Source: Phycisphaerales bacterium (GTDB taxonomy: Bacteria; Planctomycetota; Phycisphaerae; Phycisphaerales; SM1A02). Taken from it: a DNA stretch of 64,000 nucleotides. The stretch lies in contig JAQWLT010000033.1 in assembly GCA_029247205.1 (NCBI GenBank), positions 96,570 to 160,569 on the forward strand. The letters run 5' to 3'. Position numbers and translations under genes: made by a program. The notes under the pieces are model-generated. The model was not told where the DNA came from. It searched no databases and saw only the letters and a list, made by a program, of their open reading frames with translations. This document shows, piece after piece, positions 1 through 8,771 of this stretch (positions are counted from its first letter, which is position 1; each line of letters opens with the position of its first letter).

Positions 1-237
1 TGAAACTGTACTGATGCTTGTGCCAACGTCTCCCGAGGTGTCCCGAGACCACACTCCAACACTACATGGCCATGCGATCATTGCCGTGTCCCGAAGATCG
101 TGCCGCAACTGCTTGAGCGATGTGGTCACTGCGGCGTCATCGAGGACAAACCTCGCAAGATCCTCAAGTGTGCGAACACCCTCGCCCGCACGGTTGCACG
201 CAGCATCAATAAGCCGAAACAGAGACATCCCAACCAT
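1..237 (-). CDS. thiE: Thiamine-phosphate synthase, N-terminal part (partial, runs off left edge)
   Basis: The gene reads leftwards and is cut by the window edge, so only about 79 N-terminal residues are visible. They show the pattern LIDAACNRAGEGVRTLEDLA, then a stretch with LDD, LKQLRHDL and DTSGDVGTS. I recognise this as the helical domain found before the TIM-barrel in planctomycete-type ThiE proteins. By family knowledge, the enzyme joins HMP pyrophosphate to thiazole phosphate to make thiamine phosphate. The catalytic barrel would lie to the left of the window. The start could be ATG at 237 or ATG at 228; a GTG at 264 is also in frame, and no clear ribosome binding site decides. It is divergent from the aminopeptidase at 298. 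Confidence 0.7.
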   Translation of the reverse strand, partial: MVGMSLFRLIDAACNRAGEGVRTLEDLARFVLDDAAVTTSLKQLRHDLRDTAMIAWPCSVGVWSRDTSGDVGTSISTVS

Positions 238-297
238 GGTACGCCGCGACAGAAACTCAGCCACGCAAGCTGTAGCGCATTCCCTACACTCCCAGCC

Positions 298-1752
298 ATG
301 TATCGAACCATACGCACCGGATCCCCACGGAACGCCGTCTCTGTCGCAGCAGTTTCATCGTCCACCAAGCGTCTCCCCGCTTCACTGAAGGCCTTTCAGG
401 CTGCCTGGGGTCGGCCCGGCTTTGCTTGCGAAACCGGTGACATATCTGTTGGAGACGACTCCACGGTGCTTGTTGGACTTGGTGACCACCCGCCTACCCA
501 GCGCAGCCTTCGACTCGCGGGAGCCAAACTTGCTGCAACCCTCCACAGCATGGGCGCCTCGGCTGCACAGATCGACATTCCGCTTCACCTCTCTGGCCCA
601 CTGGCCAAGAAGCCGGCCGAAGCTGCCCAAGCAATCGCCGAGGGCATTGTGCTTGCCAATTGGCGACAAGAGACTTGGCGTGGCACTGCCGCAAAGGGTG
701 AGGCCGCTTCAGGCACGCTTATTCTGACAAGCAGCAACGCTGCGGTCCGCGGCGGACTTCGGCGTGGGTGCATTCTGGCCGAGGGCTCCAATGAAGCCCG
801 CCGCCTAAGCTCGACGCCACCCAATATTGCCTCCCCTGCTTGGGTAGCTCGGCAAGCAAGAGCGATGAGCCGCAAACTCGGCATGCAGTGCTCGATTATT
901 TCAGCTGCAAAAGCTAAGGAACTTGGCATGGGTGGACTGACCGCGGTCGGAGAGGGTTCGGCCAACGCTCCATGCCTCGTACACCTGACATGGAAGCCAA
1001 AGTCCGCAAAGGGCGACACCCGTCTCGCGTTTGTTGGAAAGACCGTGACCTACGACACCGGTGGTTACTCGTTGAAGGTATCCAACGGGATGAAGGGTAT
1101 GAAGTACGACATGTGTGGTGGCGCGGCGGTACTGGGTGCCATGCAGGCCATTGCCACGTTGAAGTTGCCTGTTGAAGTGCATGCGATCTTGCCGTGCGCT
1201 GAGAATATGGTTTCTGCTGGGTCGTACCGGCCCGATGACATCATCACGATGTTCAACGGTGTCACAGTCGAGGTGACCAATACCGATGCCGAGGGCAGAC
1301 TTGTGCTGGCCGACGCCCTTGCATGGACCTGTAAAAAGGTCAAGCCAACACAGGTGATTGACATCGCCACGCTCACTGGTGGTGTGGTGGTCGCCCTTGG
1401 GTCTTGGTGTGCTGGTGTCTGGAGCCGCGATGCACCACTACGCGGTCGGCTTGAATCAGCTGGTGATGATTGTGGTGAGCAAGTGTGGCGGCTGCCGCTG
1501 TGGAGGGAGCACCGCGACTTCATGCGAGCAAAGCATGCCGACCTCTGGAATTCTGGGCCAAATCGTGAGGGGCATCCGATTCAGGGAGCAGCTTTCTTGT
1601 CCTACTTTGTTGACCCAACGACCCCGTGGGCACATGTTGATATTGCCGGTCCGGCCACAACCGACACGTCGAGTGACCTGTTTCAGGCGGGGCCCACCGG
1701 CTTTGGTGCCAGACTGCTCACTGAATTGGCAGCTGGGTACGAAAAAAAATAG
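298..1752 (+). CDS. pepA: Leucyl aminopeptidase, M17 family
   Basis: Cytosolic two-metal exopeptidase that removes N-terminal residues from peptides. The protein is 484 residues, normal for the family. The C-terminal catalytic half carries all expected ligands: K248, D253, the active-site K260, D271, and the signature NTDAEGRLVLADAL with D330, E332 and R334. The usual GKG after the beta strand is GKT here, and Phe before the metal-binding Asp is Tyr, both mild variations. The reading frame stays open back to 100, but the upstream residues look non-coding and overlap the divergent thiE gene, so I start at 298. The gene ends 6 bases before a convergent phosphatase gene, so the two probably share a terminator region. 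Substrate range cannot be read from sequence. Confidence 0.92.
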   Translation: MYRTIRTGSPRNAVSVAAVSSSTKRLPASLKAFQAAWGRPGFACETGDISVGDDSTVLVGLGDHPPTQRSLRLAGAKLAATLHSMGASAAQIDIPLHLSGPLAKKPAEAAQAIAEGIVLANWRQETWRGTAAKGEAASGTLILTSSNAAVRGGLRRGCILAEGSNEARRLSSTPPNIASPAWVARQARAMSRKLGMQCSIISAAKAKELGMGGLTAVGEGSANAPCLVHLTWKPKSAKGDTRLAFVGKTVTYDTGGYSLKVSNGMKGMKYDMCGGAAVLGAMQAIATLKLPVEVHAILPCAENMVSAGSYRPDDIITMFNGVTVEVTNTDAEGRLVLADALAWTCKKVKPTQVIDIATLTGGVVVALGSWCAGVWSRDAPLRGRLESAGDDCGEQVWRLPLWREHRDFMRAKHADLWNSGPNREGHPIQGAAFLSYFVDPTTPWAHVDIAGPATTDTSSDLFQAGPTGFGARLLTELAAGYEKK

Positions 1753-1758
1753 GTTTGC

Positions 1759-2208
1759 TCAGGCAGTTCCCAAGAGCATCTCGATCCGGCCAGGAATGAT
1801 CTCAACAAACTCCTTGGCCAGCGCGTCATAGGTCGGCTGCCCCATGCCGATCGGGTCTGGAATTGCCTCCCCACTTGGATCAAGCAGGTGAATCTGCCCG
1901 GACGCAGCATCGTTGGCTCCAATCAACCGTTTCACCGCTACCACATGTGATGGCGTCATACAGAGCACCAGATCGGCCTTTCGGACCATGTTTGCAGTCA
2001 ATACGGTTGATTGGCCCTCGTGGGAAATGTCGATTCCATGGAGGGCTACAAGTGTCTCTTCCGTAGGTGGGCACCCATTCATGGTTGCCACGCCAGCAGA
2101 GCCAAAGAAGAGCAATTCCTTCGAATCACCATAGTGAGCGGTGGCAATTGCCTCGGCCATGGGGCTCCGACAAGTGTTCCCGGTGCAGATAAAGAGGATG
2201 GTTCGCAC
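1759..2208 (-). CDS. Low-molecular-weight protein phosphatase, possibly protein-arginine phosphatase type
   Basis: A 149-residue protein of the LMW-PTP fold. The P-loop CTGNTCRSP starts at C8 with R14 and S15, and the general acid lies in the DP pair at D118-P119. The residue after Asn in the loop is Thr (T12). In the known enzyme YwlE a Thr at this place favours phosphoarginine over phosphotyrosine, so an arginine phosphatase activity is possible. That is inference from one residue. No McsB-like arginine kinase is visible in the window. The gene faces pepA and is divergent from the next gene, whose start lies 99 bases away. Confidence 0.88.
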   Translation of the reverse strand: MRTILFICTGNTCRSPMAEAIATAHYGDSKELLFFGSAGVATMNGCPPTEETLVALHGIDISHEGQSTVLTANMVRKADLVLCMTPSHVVAVKRLIGANDAASGQIHLLDPSGEAIPDPIGMGQPTYDALAKEFVEIIPGRIEMLLGTA

Positions 2209-2307
2209 GCTTACATGATATGGAATCCGGAGTCTGTGGCCAATATGACTTGCACGAGCGGCCGGAATCGGATGGAATGCGGCGCGACCCCTGAAGGAGG
2301 ATCACAG

Positions 2308-2880
2308 GTGGAGTTCATTTCCGCTGAAGAAGCGGCAGGCGTACTGACCGATCACGGCATTGAGTCCGAGTCACCAGACGACGATCACATCTATCGACGC
2401 ATGCGTGATGGTGACAGTGTGCGCCATCATCATGTGGCGATCTCGGGTACGGAATTCTCCCCCCGCGAAAACGCTGTGGTGTACGAGATACAAGAAGACA
2501 AGATCGCCGATGTTGTTGACCATGTACTACACAAGTTGCACCACTCGCAAATGCTGCTCATCCCAGTGGGGAAGTGGCGGAGCGTATTTGATGTAGTTGC
2601 CTTTAGTCTCGCAGCGAATGAAGAGTGGCAACGTATCGATGCCGCGGCAACTGTTGAACTCAACTCTCGTGACCCATTGCTTGCAGACACTGGTGACCTG
2701 CACTTACTGTGTGACCTTGCCAAAGCCCTGCTCGCTGACTCCGAGAAACCAGATCAGGGTCTCATGTTGATTGCGGTCGGCCAACCGGTGGTGATAGAGA
2801 TCGTCCCCACTGGTGGCATTCGACTAAGTTTTGGTAATCAGGCGGTTGCGGATGAATTGGCTGAGGCATACGTGGCCTGA
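2308..2880 (+). CDS. Unrecognised protein, 190 aa
   Basis: I do not recognise a family. A strong Shine-Dalgarno sequence AAGGAGG sits 7 bases before a GTG at 2308, which I take as the start. The same frame is open further upstream (ATG at 2215), but that part overlaps the phosphatase region and has no binding site. The protein begins MEFISAEEAAGVLTDHGI and has an acidic SPDDD stretch. It contains no signal peptide or membrane segment and ends in a hydrophobic-polar mixed region, which suggests a soluble globular protein. It is followed after 26 bases by another unknown gene on the same strand, so the two may be co-transcribed. Confidence 0.6.
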   Translation: MEFISAEEAAGVLTDHGIESESPDDDHIYRRMRDGDSVRHHHVAISGTEFSPRENAVVYEIQEDKIADVVDHVLHKLHHSQMLLIPVGKWRSVFDVVAFSLAANEEWQRIDAAATVELNSRDPLLADTGDLHLLCDLAKALLADSEKPDQGLMLIAVGQPVVIEIVPTGGIRLSFGNQAVADELAEAYVA

Positions 2881-2906
2881 AGGCCAAGAGAAACGAGGCA
2901 CGCTGC

Positions 2907-3563
2907 ATGCCACCCGCAGGGCGAACAAAAGCAATTCAGGATCTTATTAACCGTGGCGGAGACGCCATCAAGGATTCTGCATGGTTTGAGGCTGAACGCG
3001 TGCTTGAACGCTCGCTCGCAATGAGCCATGGTCGGCACGACTACACGGGCATGGCGGAGATCATCGATCTCCTTTCCACAGTCCGGGCAGCCATCTGCAA
3101 GGAGGCCCTCGCATCTCGCACCGCCATTCGCATTGTCGATGATGCGGTCACCGACACAATGGAAGTGGAACGCGGCCGATACCTCGTCCAGCCGCCGCTG
3201 GTCGGAGCCGACGCCCGTCGGCTCCGTCTTCTCGCAACCGCACATGAAGTGCCGATCGTCGCCTTGTGCCGAGAACCTCGTACGCAACTTGGCTTGACGC
3301 CAATTGTCGCCATCGGCCCGCTCGGCGCCATTCGATGTCGAATCAAGAGCCCTGAACGCGAAGATAAGCCCACAGCCGGGTGGTTCCGCGATGCGTTGCT
3401 GCAACTGGGCAATGCAGCAGTCGAGCGAATCGATCCGGCCCAAAATCTACCGCGTCGACTTGATGCTGCATTAGGGTTGCTCGATACAGTCCCCGAAGAC
3501 GCTGGCTTGCACCAACTCGCCATCGAGATTTGTGAAGAAGCCGCCTTAGCGGCGGGTGAGTGA
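2907..3563 (+). CDS. Unrecognised soluble protein, 218 aa
   Basis: No family recognised. The first 60 residues are helical, with a pattern like one TPR-type hairpin (WFEAERVLERSLAMSHGRHD). The middle part has alternating strands and helices (IVALCREPRT, TPIVAIGPLGAIRCRI). The C-terminal 50 residues are again helical. There is no signal sequence or membrane segment. It starts 26 bases after the preceding unknown gene. The next gene begins 93 bases downstream and codes for a membrane protein, so an operon of unknowns from 2308 to about 4646 is possible but not proven. Confidence 0.6.
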   Translation: MPPAGRTKAIQDLINRGGDAIKDSAWFEAERVLERSLAMSHGRHDYTGMAEIIDLLSTVRAAICKEALASRTAIRIVDDAVTDTMEVERGRYLVQPPLVGADARRLRLLATAHEVPIVALCREPRTQLGLTPIVAIGPLGAIRCRIKSPEREDKPTAGWFRDALLQLGNAAVERIDPAQNLPRRLDAALGLLDTVPEDAGLHQLAIEICEEAALAAGE

Positions 3564-3656
3564 GCATCACCAGCGTTTTTACTTCCTGGGATACCCTCGA
3601 CTCTGCCCCGCTGTCTATCAGGCACTGGTCACATTGATCGCGGTAACATAGAAACT

Positions 3657-4646
3657 ATGACGGTGAAAAAATCGCATGACGCGGCCCTTGAGATTGATGA
3701 CACAGTGCTCACAGCGCGATTGGCGCCGTCTTTCTTCATCCGAAACGCCATCACGGCTGTTGTCATGTTGGTGCTGGGCCTTTGGGGTATTTGGGATTAT
3801 GTCGAGATCATTCCAAAGCAAGAGCAATATTTCGCCCGAGCGGAGGTTGCCCGTGCCTACAACCGATTTGCTGAGCCAATTGTGTCTGGCGCCTCGGCAC
3901 CAGATTCGGCAGCGCTCATTGACTTCATGGACAAGGTCGTCAACGATTTAGCAATCGAGGGTGGCCCAGCAGCCGCATCAGAAATTTCCGGACTTGAAGA
4001 TGCGGTGAAAGCCGGAGGCAACACTGCCATTGACCGGGTACATGCGCTTATTGCCACCATCCTTCCGGATGCATTGGCTACATCGGAGACATGGGAAAAA
4101 GATGGTGTAACACAAGCATCCCCAATCAGCCGCGGTACATGGTTCGCAGCTGAGGCCATGATGGTTGCTGCAAGCCAACTGCCCACCAATACCACCGGTG
4201 GTGCAAGTGACAAACTAAAATTGGCGATGACCGTAGCTGCCTCGCAGATCAATCTGTATGGCGAAACCGAGCAACCAAGCGCGTACGACCGACCAATGCA
4301 ATGGCTCTTTATTCTGTGCCTCCCGTTTGTGCCGTGGTACCTGTGGCAAATCGCACGTAGCCGCGGGAAGCAGTTCAGTTTGCATCCAGATGGATCACTT
4401 GAACTGCCAGGTGAGCATTGGACAGCCGAGGAACTCGCAGACATTGATATGTCACTTTGGATGAAGAAGAGCAAAGCTTGGGTCGTTCACGCTGACGGAC
4501 ACCGTGTCATGCTCGATGACTATGTCTTTAAAGGATCGTTTCGAATCATCGGTGCGATTGCTTCTGCGCGGAACCCAGCACAGTGGACAGATCAAGCCAA
4601 ACTCATCAAGAAGTCGGATCCGCCGCCAGCCGACGACAAAGCTTGA
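3657..4646 (+). CDS. Membrane protein of unknown function, 329 aa
   Basis: Two membrane segments are visible, one near residues 28-46 (NAITAVVMLVLGLWGIW) and one near 213-230 (WLFILCLPFVPWYLW). Between them lies a mostly helical, Ala-rich region of about 165 residues that would sit on the far side of the membrane. After the second segment comes a cytoplasmic-type tail of about 100 residues (FSLHPDGSLELPGEHW and following), which reads like a small beta-rich domain and resembles the layout of PH-like membrane-associated domains. I do not recognise the family. The gene stands between an unknown soluble protein and a DUF4870-type protein. Confidence 0.6.
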   Translation: MTVKKSHDAALEIDDTVLTARLAPSFFIRNAITAVVMLVLGLWGIWDYVEIIPKQEQYFARAEVARAYNRFAEPIVSGASAPDSAALIDFMDKVVNDLAIEGGPAAASEISGLEDAVKAGGNTAIDRVHALIATILPDALATSETWEKDGVTQASPISRGTWFAAEAMMVAASQLPTNTTGGASDKLKLAMTVAASQINLYGETEQPSAYDRPMQWLFILCLPFVPWYLWQIARSRGKQFSLHPDGSLELPGEHWTAEELADIDMSLWMKKSKAWVVHADGHRVMLDDYVFKGSFRIIGAIASARNPAQWTDQAKLIKKSDPPPADDKA

Positions 4647-4704
4647 TTTATGCCCCCAACGGGCAAAATCTGAGTTACTTGGCTCCCAATAAGGGGGTAA
4701 CAAC

Positions 4705-5109
4705 ATGATCACACCAGATACGCACAAGGATCAACAGGTGCCCTTTCGTCAGGTGCTGCCTAACGGCCGCCTACAAGAGCCAGGCGTCCCTGAAGCTGAT
4801 GTGCGGCTCGCCTTGTTCTGCCACGTCTTTATTGCACTGGGGGCTCTCAGTGGCTTGCTTTTGCTTGTGACGCCCATCTTATGGCTCAGTGAAAGGAGTC
4901 GAGGTGCCTTTGTTGACGATCATGGCCGTGAAGCGTGCAACTTTGCCATCACAATGATGCTGTGGTCGCTGTTATTGATGATCTCTGTGGTTGGCATCCC
5001 ATTCGCCTGGATTCCGTGGGTATTGATGATTGTTCTGTCAATTCGCTCTGCAATCATCGCCTCTCATCATGAGTATGTGAGATACCCGATGACGCTTCGA
5101 TTCCTGTAA
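4705..5109 (+). CDS. DUF4870-family small membrane protein
   Basis: A 134-residue protein with a polar N-terminus of about 35 residues followed by three hydrophobic segments. Between the first and second is the motif HGREACNFAITM, characteristic of the DUF4870 family, whose members usually show HxxEAxNFQ at this place. Function is unknown for the family; it is often near transport or stress genes. A strong purine-rich Shine-Dalgarno (AAGGGGG) lies just ahead of the ATG. The LptB-type ATPase gene starts 28 bases downstream on the same strand. Confidence 0.75.
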   Translation: MITPDTHKDQQVPFRQVLPNGRLQEPGVPEADVRLALFCHVFIALGALSGLLLLVTPILWLSERSRGAFVDDHGREACNFAITMMLWSLLLMISVVGIPFAWIPWVLMIVLSIRSAIIASHHEYVRYPMTLRFL

Positions 5110-5137
5110 TCCGAGCAGTCCGACTACCATTCTGCTC

Positions 5138-5872
5138 ATGCCACTACTTCAAGCCTCGGGACTTGTGAAGTCATACACCGGACGCAAAGTCGTCGACGGC
5201 GTTTCCTTTCACATCAACCGTGGTGAAATCATTGGACTGCTTGGCCGCAATGGTGCTGGCAAGACCACATCCTTTCGGATGGTCATTGGCATGACAACGC
5301 CAGAGGGGGGTTCGGTTCATTTCGATGGCCGCGATGTGACAAAGGAACCCATGTATCGGCACGCTCGACTTGGCATGGGTTATCTCAGCCAGGAACCAAG
5401 TGTGTTTCAGCGAATGAGTGTTCGTGACAATCTCATGGCCATTCTGGAGACGCGAAATCTTGACCGCGATGCCCAGAATGCGCGCTGTGAAGAGTTGATG
5501 GCTCAATTCGGACTTGAGCACAAGGCCAAAGAAACCGCTCGCACCTGCTCTGGTGGCGAACGCCGTCGGCTTGAAATTGCCCGAGCGATGATCACCGAAC
5601 CAACTATGTTGTTGCTTGATGAACCATTCGCAGCAGTCGATCCGCACACCGTCGAGGAGTTGCAGCATGAAGTGCTCAAACTTCGTGATGCAGGCATGTC
5701 TATTCTCGTCACCGATCACAATGTGCAACAGACACTACGCATCTGCGACCGTGCATACATCATTCACCATGGACAGAACCTTCGGGATGGAGATCCCAAG
5801 TCGATCATCAATGATGAATCTGTTCGAGAGGCGTACTTGGCATCGACATTCAGAGGCGATGAGTTTGACTGA
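5138..5872 (+). CDS. lptB: LPS export ABC transporter ATP-binding protein
   Basis: Cytoplasmic ATPase that powers lipopolysaccharide extraction from the inner membrane with LptF and LptG. It is 244 residues, the usual length. Walker A GRNGAGKTT is at 36-44, Q-loop Q85, signature CSGGERRR at 137-144, Walker B LLLDEP at 158-163, and the H-loop at H194 in ITDH-like VTDHNV. The ERRRLEIARA stretch after the signature and FAAVDP after Walker B are typical of LptB rather than other ABC ATPases. The first signature residue is Cys rather than Leu. No lptA, lptC, lptF or lptG gene is next to it, which is unusual. A lipoprotein gene follows at 5900. Confidence 0.85.
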   Translation: MPLLQASGLVKSYTGRKVVDGVSFHINRGEIIGLLGRNGAGKTTSFRMVIGMTTPEGGSVHFDGRDVTKEPMYRHARLGMGYLSQEPSVFQRMSVRDNLMAILETRNLDRDAQNARCEELMAQFGLEHKAKETARTCSGGERRRLEIARAMITEPTMLLLDEPFAAVDPHTVEELQHEVLKLRDAGMSILVTDHNVQQTLRICDRAYIIHHGQNLRDGDPKSIINDESVREAYLASTFRGDEFD

Positions 5873-5899
5873 GTCTTATTGCAATCAGAAAGTGTTGAC

Positions 5900-6376
5900 A
5901 TGCGATTGATGCACATTTTATTGGGTCTGTTGATAGCGATCCCTTGTGTCGCCCAGTTTGGTTGCGTCCGCCGCACCATTCGCATCACCAGTGAGCCGCC
6001 GGGCGCGCTGGTGTGGCTGAATCATCGAGAAGTTGGGCGCACACCCGTTGAGGTTGAGTTTACGCACTATGGAACCTATGACTTACTTATTAAGAAAGAC
6101 GGGTGGGAGCCCATGATCGGACCGATGCCCATGGGGTTTCGCGTCCGCGGCACACCCGGTGTTGATTTGGCCCTTGAGGTACTACCAATCCACACACACG
6201 ATCTTGTTGAGTGGCATGTCGATCTTGTGCCGCGAGACAATGATCATAGCGCACTGCTTGAGCGGGCAAGTGTGCTGCGTACCGAAGCGGGGGGGCACGA
6301 CCCTCAAGCCATGGCCAATCACGACGGCACCAAGAGTGGCACTACAGAATCGAACGAACCGTCCCAGAATCAGTGA
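5900..6376 (+). CDS. PEGA-domain lipoprotein
   Basis: A 158-residue lipoprotein. The chosen ATG at 5900 gives a signal peptide MRLMHILLGLLIAIPCV followed by Cys in AQFGC, an imperfect lipobox. After the Cys comes a PEGA domain (residues about 23-60) with RITSEPPGALVWLNHREVG and a following TPVEVEF strand, the surface-layer-like fold often found in extracytoplasmic proteins. The C-terminal 40 residues are Gly/Asp/Ser/Asn rich and probably disordered. It follows lptB by 27 bases, so a role at the cell envelope is likely. The precise function is unknown. Confidence 0.72.
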   Translation: MRLMHILLGLLIAIPCVAQFGCVRRTIRITSEPPGALVWLNHREVGRTPVEVEFTHYGTYDLLIKKDGWEPMIGPMPMGFRVRGTPGVDLALEVLPIHTHDLVEWHVDLVPRDNDHSALLERASVLRTEAGGHDPQAMANHDGTKSGTTESNEPSQNQ

Positions 6377-6449
6377 TGACGCTGGCATAAAGATGAGGAC
6401 CTGCGTACGCTGAGTGGTGGTGCGGCGGGCTTGTTGAAGGAATGTGGAC

Positions 6450-7376
6450 ATGTATGGCTGCTTGATTGGAATCATGATGCTGACGCTCGGTGGGGCGCCG
6501 GCCAATGAAAATCCTTCTGGGGCAATGGACGAGAACATGCTCGGGAGCATTGCCGAACAGCAACTTCGTGCGGGTGGGCTCTCTGCTCAGAGTTTTTCCA
6601 GCGAACTTTGGCCTGCACTTCGCAATCGGACAATGGAAGCCATTGAGCTCCGACACGGTCTACAGTCGCTGGAGTCTGAACTTCGGTCATTGCGCGATGA
6701 ACTTGCTGGCCTGCAAAACTTTATTGAAGACCATGAACAATTTGGGCAGGACTACTTGTCCTACCGTGATGTCATCGCCGAGACACAGCAGCTCGCTGCT
6801 GCTCAGGCGGCGGTCAAGCGCCAACAAGAGCAGTTTGAGCGTGATCGAAAACGAGAAGTGATACGCCGAAAAAAAGAAGAGGATGATGCCAGGCGGAAGG
6901 CCGCAAAGTCAGTCAACCAACGACTTGAAAAGCTTGGATTTGCGGCGATTGGTCAAAATGTTTGGCTCAGTCGATCGGCCTATTCCTACGCCGCCACAAA
7001 TGTTCCTGAACAACGGGTCTACTACCAACCAACGATAACTGGTGAGTTGCAAGCAATCACGACCATTGAAAATCGTGAAGAGATCAACTACACCAAAATG
7101 ACGATTTCTGGAAGCCTGCTCAATGGTGGTGCCACCACCCGCAATATCGGTGTCGCTTTTGTTTTTCGCGATGCGCATGAAAATCAAATTGGGCAGGAGA
7201 CCATCATCATCGAAAACGCGCGGCCTGATGTCCCGTATCCATTTACCAGCGAGTTGGTCATGGCATCTGATCTGCCGTTCGCAAGCCACACGAGTTGGGT
7301 TCTCTTTGCCGACACATCGCCACCGGCAAACATAAGTAGCCCTCCGGGCGGCCAACCGAGCAACCTCACTCCATGA
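6450..7376 (+). CDS. Secreted coiled-coil protein of unknown function
   Basis: The protein is 308 residues. The ATG at 6450 is preceded by GAAGG at a good distance; a GTG at 6444 is the alternative. The N-terminus MYGCLIGIMMLTLGGAPA looks like a short signal peptide. Residues about 65-160 form a long charged coiled coil, rich in Glu, Arg, Lys and Gln (KRQQEQFERDRKREVIRRKK). The last 140 residues are beta-rich with repeated Thr, Ile and Asn, reminiscent of an immunoglobulin-like or FxLYD-like domain (MTISGSLLNGGATTRNIGVAF). The stop overlaps the next start by 4 bases (ATGA). Family not recognised. Confidence 0.65.
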   Translation: MYGCLIGIMMLTLGGAPANENPSGAMDENMLGSIAEQQLRAGGLSAQSFSSELWPALRNRTMEAIELRHGLQSLESELRSLRDELAGLQNFIEDHEQFGQDYLSYRDVIAETQQLAAAQAAVKRQQEQFERDRKREVIRRKKEEDDARRKAAKSVNQRLEKLGFAAIGQNVWLSRSAYSYAATNVPEQRVYYQPTITGELQAITTIENREEINYTKMTISGSLLNGGATTRNIGVAFVFRDAHENQIGQETIIIENARPDVPYPFTSELVMASDLPFASHTSWVLFADTSPPANISSPPGGQPSNLTP

Positions 7377-7798
7377 TGAATCTTGAATTGTCCACCAAGC
7401 CACGGCTGCGACCGCGGCGGGTAGTCATGCCCCTGCTCATCTTGGCCGCCGCTGTCGCTCTCACTCTCTGGGCAAGAGCCAATGAGCGAGATGACGCAGC
7501 CTCACTCACGCCAACACTGCGATCGACCATGCAATCAATCTGCCGTGGCGAGCCTGCAACTGAACTGCAGTGGCCGGTGTCGGTGCTGCAAGACACATTT
7601 GAGCACGCCGTCCGAGGATGGTGCCAGGCTGGCAGCGATCCGGTCAAGGGCGTGCTTATTGAGATTGTTGCTTCTGCCGATCGTGTGAAAGTGATTCTGA
7701 GGACCTCAGATAGGGCACATTCAATCACGCTTGATGTTCTTATGCAAGAAGCTGCCAAGCCGCAAGTTGTTGCGGTCGCCATCAGCGACGCTGACTGA
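7373..7798 (+). CDS. Single-span membrane protein of unknown function
   Basis: A 141-residue protein with a basic N-terminus (KPRLRPRR) and one hydrophobic segment, VVMPLLILAAAVALTLW, at about residues 18-34. About 105 residues follow outside the membrane. Two Cys residues (in MQSICRG and GWCQAG) could form a disulfide. Its start overlaps the stop of the preceding coiled-coil gene by 4 bases, so the two are translationally coupled and probably act together. The family is not recognised. The next gene, an aminotransferase, begins 12 bases later. Confidence 0.62.
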   Translation: MMNLELSTKPRLRPRRVVMPLLILAAAVALTLWARANERDDAASLTPTLRSTMQSICRGEPATELQWPVSVLQDTFEHAVRGWCQAGSDPVKGVLIEIVASADRVKVILRTSDRAHSITLDVLMQEAAKPQVVAVAISDAD

Positions 7799-7810
7799 TA
7801 GTCTTGCGAA

Positions 7811-8761
7811 ATGGACATTTGGATCAATGGGTCAATGGTCGCTGACGATAAAGCCACTGTCTCTGCATTTGATGCGGGACTGCAGCATGGCATTGGCCTC
7901 TTTGAGACGATGGCTGCACGGAATGGCCGCTGCTTTCGCGTGGAGCAACATATTGATCGGCTCATCAAGTCCGCCTCGCTCTTGCGGCTGACTGACCGAT
8001 TGCACGCCGAGCCACTCGCAGTGGCAATACAACAAGCTGTCGAGCACAGTGGTTTGCCCAGCGCACGAGTCCGCCTGACCGTCACCGGTGGAAACCTCAA
8101 TACACTTCAACGGACCGGTGAGGGGCCACAAGACCCCACCATCATCATTGCTGCCCAACCACCAACCGAGTATCCGGAGTCTTTTTTCACAACTGGTGTG
8201 GCAGCCACGCTGGCCCCGGGACGGCTGAACCCTTGGAATATCGCCGCTGGGCACAAGACCCTCAACTACTGGTCACGCATTTCTGCATTGCAGCAAGCAG
8301 CGGCAGTAGGCGCAGGAGAGGCGTTGTGGCTCACGCCAGACGCCCATGTCGCCAGTGGATCAGTGAGCAATATATTCCTCATTACCGGCGGTGTACTCAT
8401 CACGCCACCGGCGCGAGGCGAGCAAGAACGAGGAGAATTGGTGCCGCCAATACTTCCTGGTATCACCCGAGGCGTCGTACTTGAACTCGCTTCCAAAGCT
8501 GGCCTCACGACTAAGATGCAAATGCCAACCATTGACGATTTGATGGGGGCTGATGAGGTCTTCTTGACAAACTCCAGTTGGCAGGTGCTTCCTGTCACCT
8601 CATTGGGGCTCACAGTGCAGGCCGAAACCGCAGATGCTGAACCTGAACTTCGCCGGCACCGTATTAGCGAGGGTGAAGTTGGGCAAATAACCGCGGATCT
8701 GCGGGCCGCCATTCTGGAATGCATCGAGTACGAAACCTCCAGTGGGGAAGAGTCACCATGA
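7811..8761 (+). CDS. Class IV PLP aminotransferase / aminodeoxychorismate lyase-like
   Basis: A 316-residue fold-type IV PLP enzyme. The catalytic Lys is K149 in GHKTLNYW. The N-terminal motif DAGLQHGIGLFETM and the phosphate-binding region ASGSVSNIFLI are typical of the family that holds branched-chain aminotransferase (IlvE), D-amino acid transaminase and 4-amino-4-deoxychorismate lyase (PabC). GIGLFETM is closest in style to PabC and D-amino acid transaminase, so the exact substrate stays open. It lies 12 bases after a small membrane protein gene and 10 bases before another, which says little about its pathway. Confidence 0.8.
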   Translation: MDIWINGSMVADDKATVSAFDAGLQHGIGLFETMAARNGRCFRVEQHIDRLIKSASLLRLTDRLHAEPLAVAIQQAVEHSGLPSARVRLTVTGGNLNTLQRTGEGPQDPTIIIAAQPPTEYPESFFTTGVAATLAPGRLNPWNIAAGHKTLNYWSRISALQQAAAVGAGEALWLTPDAHVASGSVSNIFLITGGVLITPPARGEQERGELVPPILPGITRGVVLELASKAGLTTKMQMPTIDDLMGADEVFLTNSSWQVLPVTSLGLTVQAETADAEPELRRHRISEGEVGQITADLRAAILECIEYETSSGEESP

Positions 8762-8771
8762 GGATCAAGTC

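Noticed and set aside
14..388. An open frame on the plus strand over the left edge
   Set aside because: It overlaps the start of the aminopeptidase in another frame and the recognisable thiE gene on the other strand; its composition is Ser/Arg/His/Pro rich and unlike any protein.
382..669. Several open frames opposite pepA
   Set aside because: They are shadows of the aminopeptidase; no start signals or family matches.
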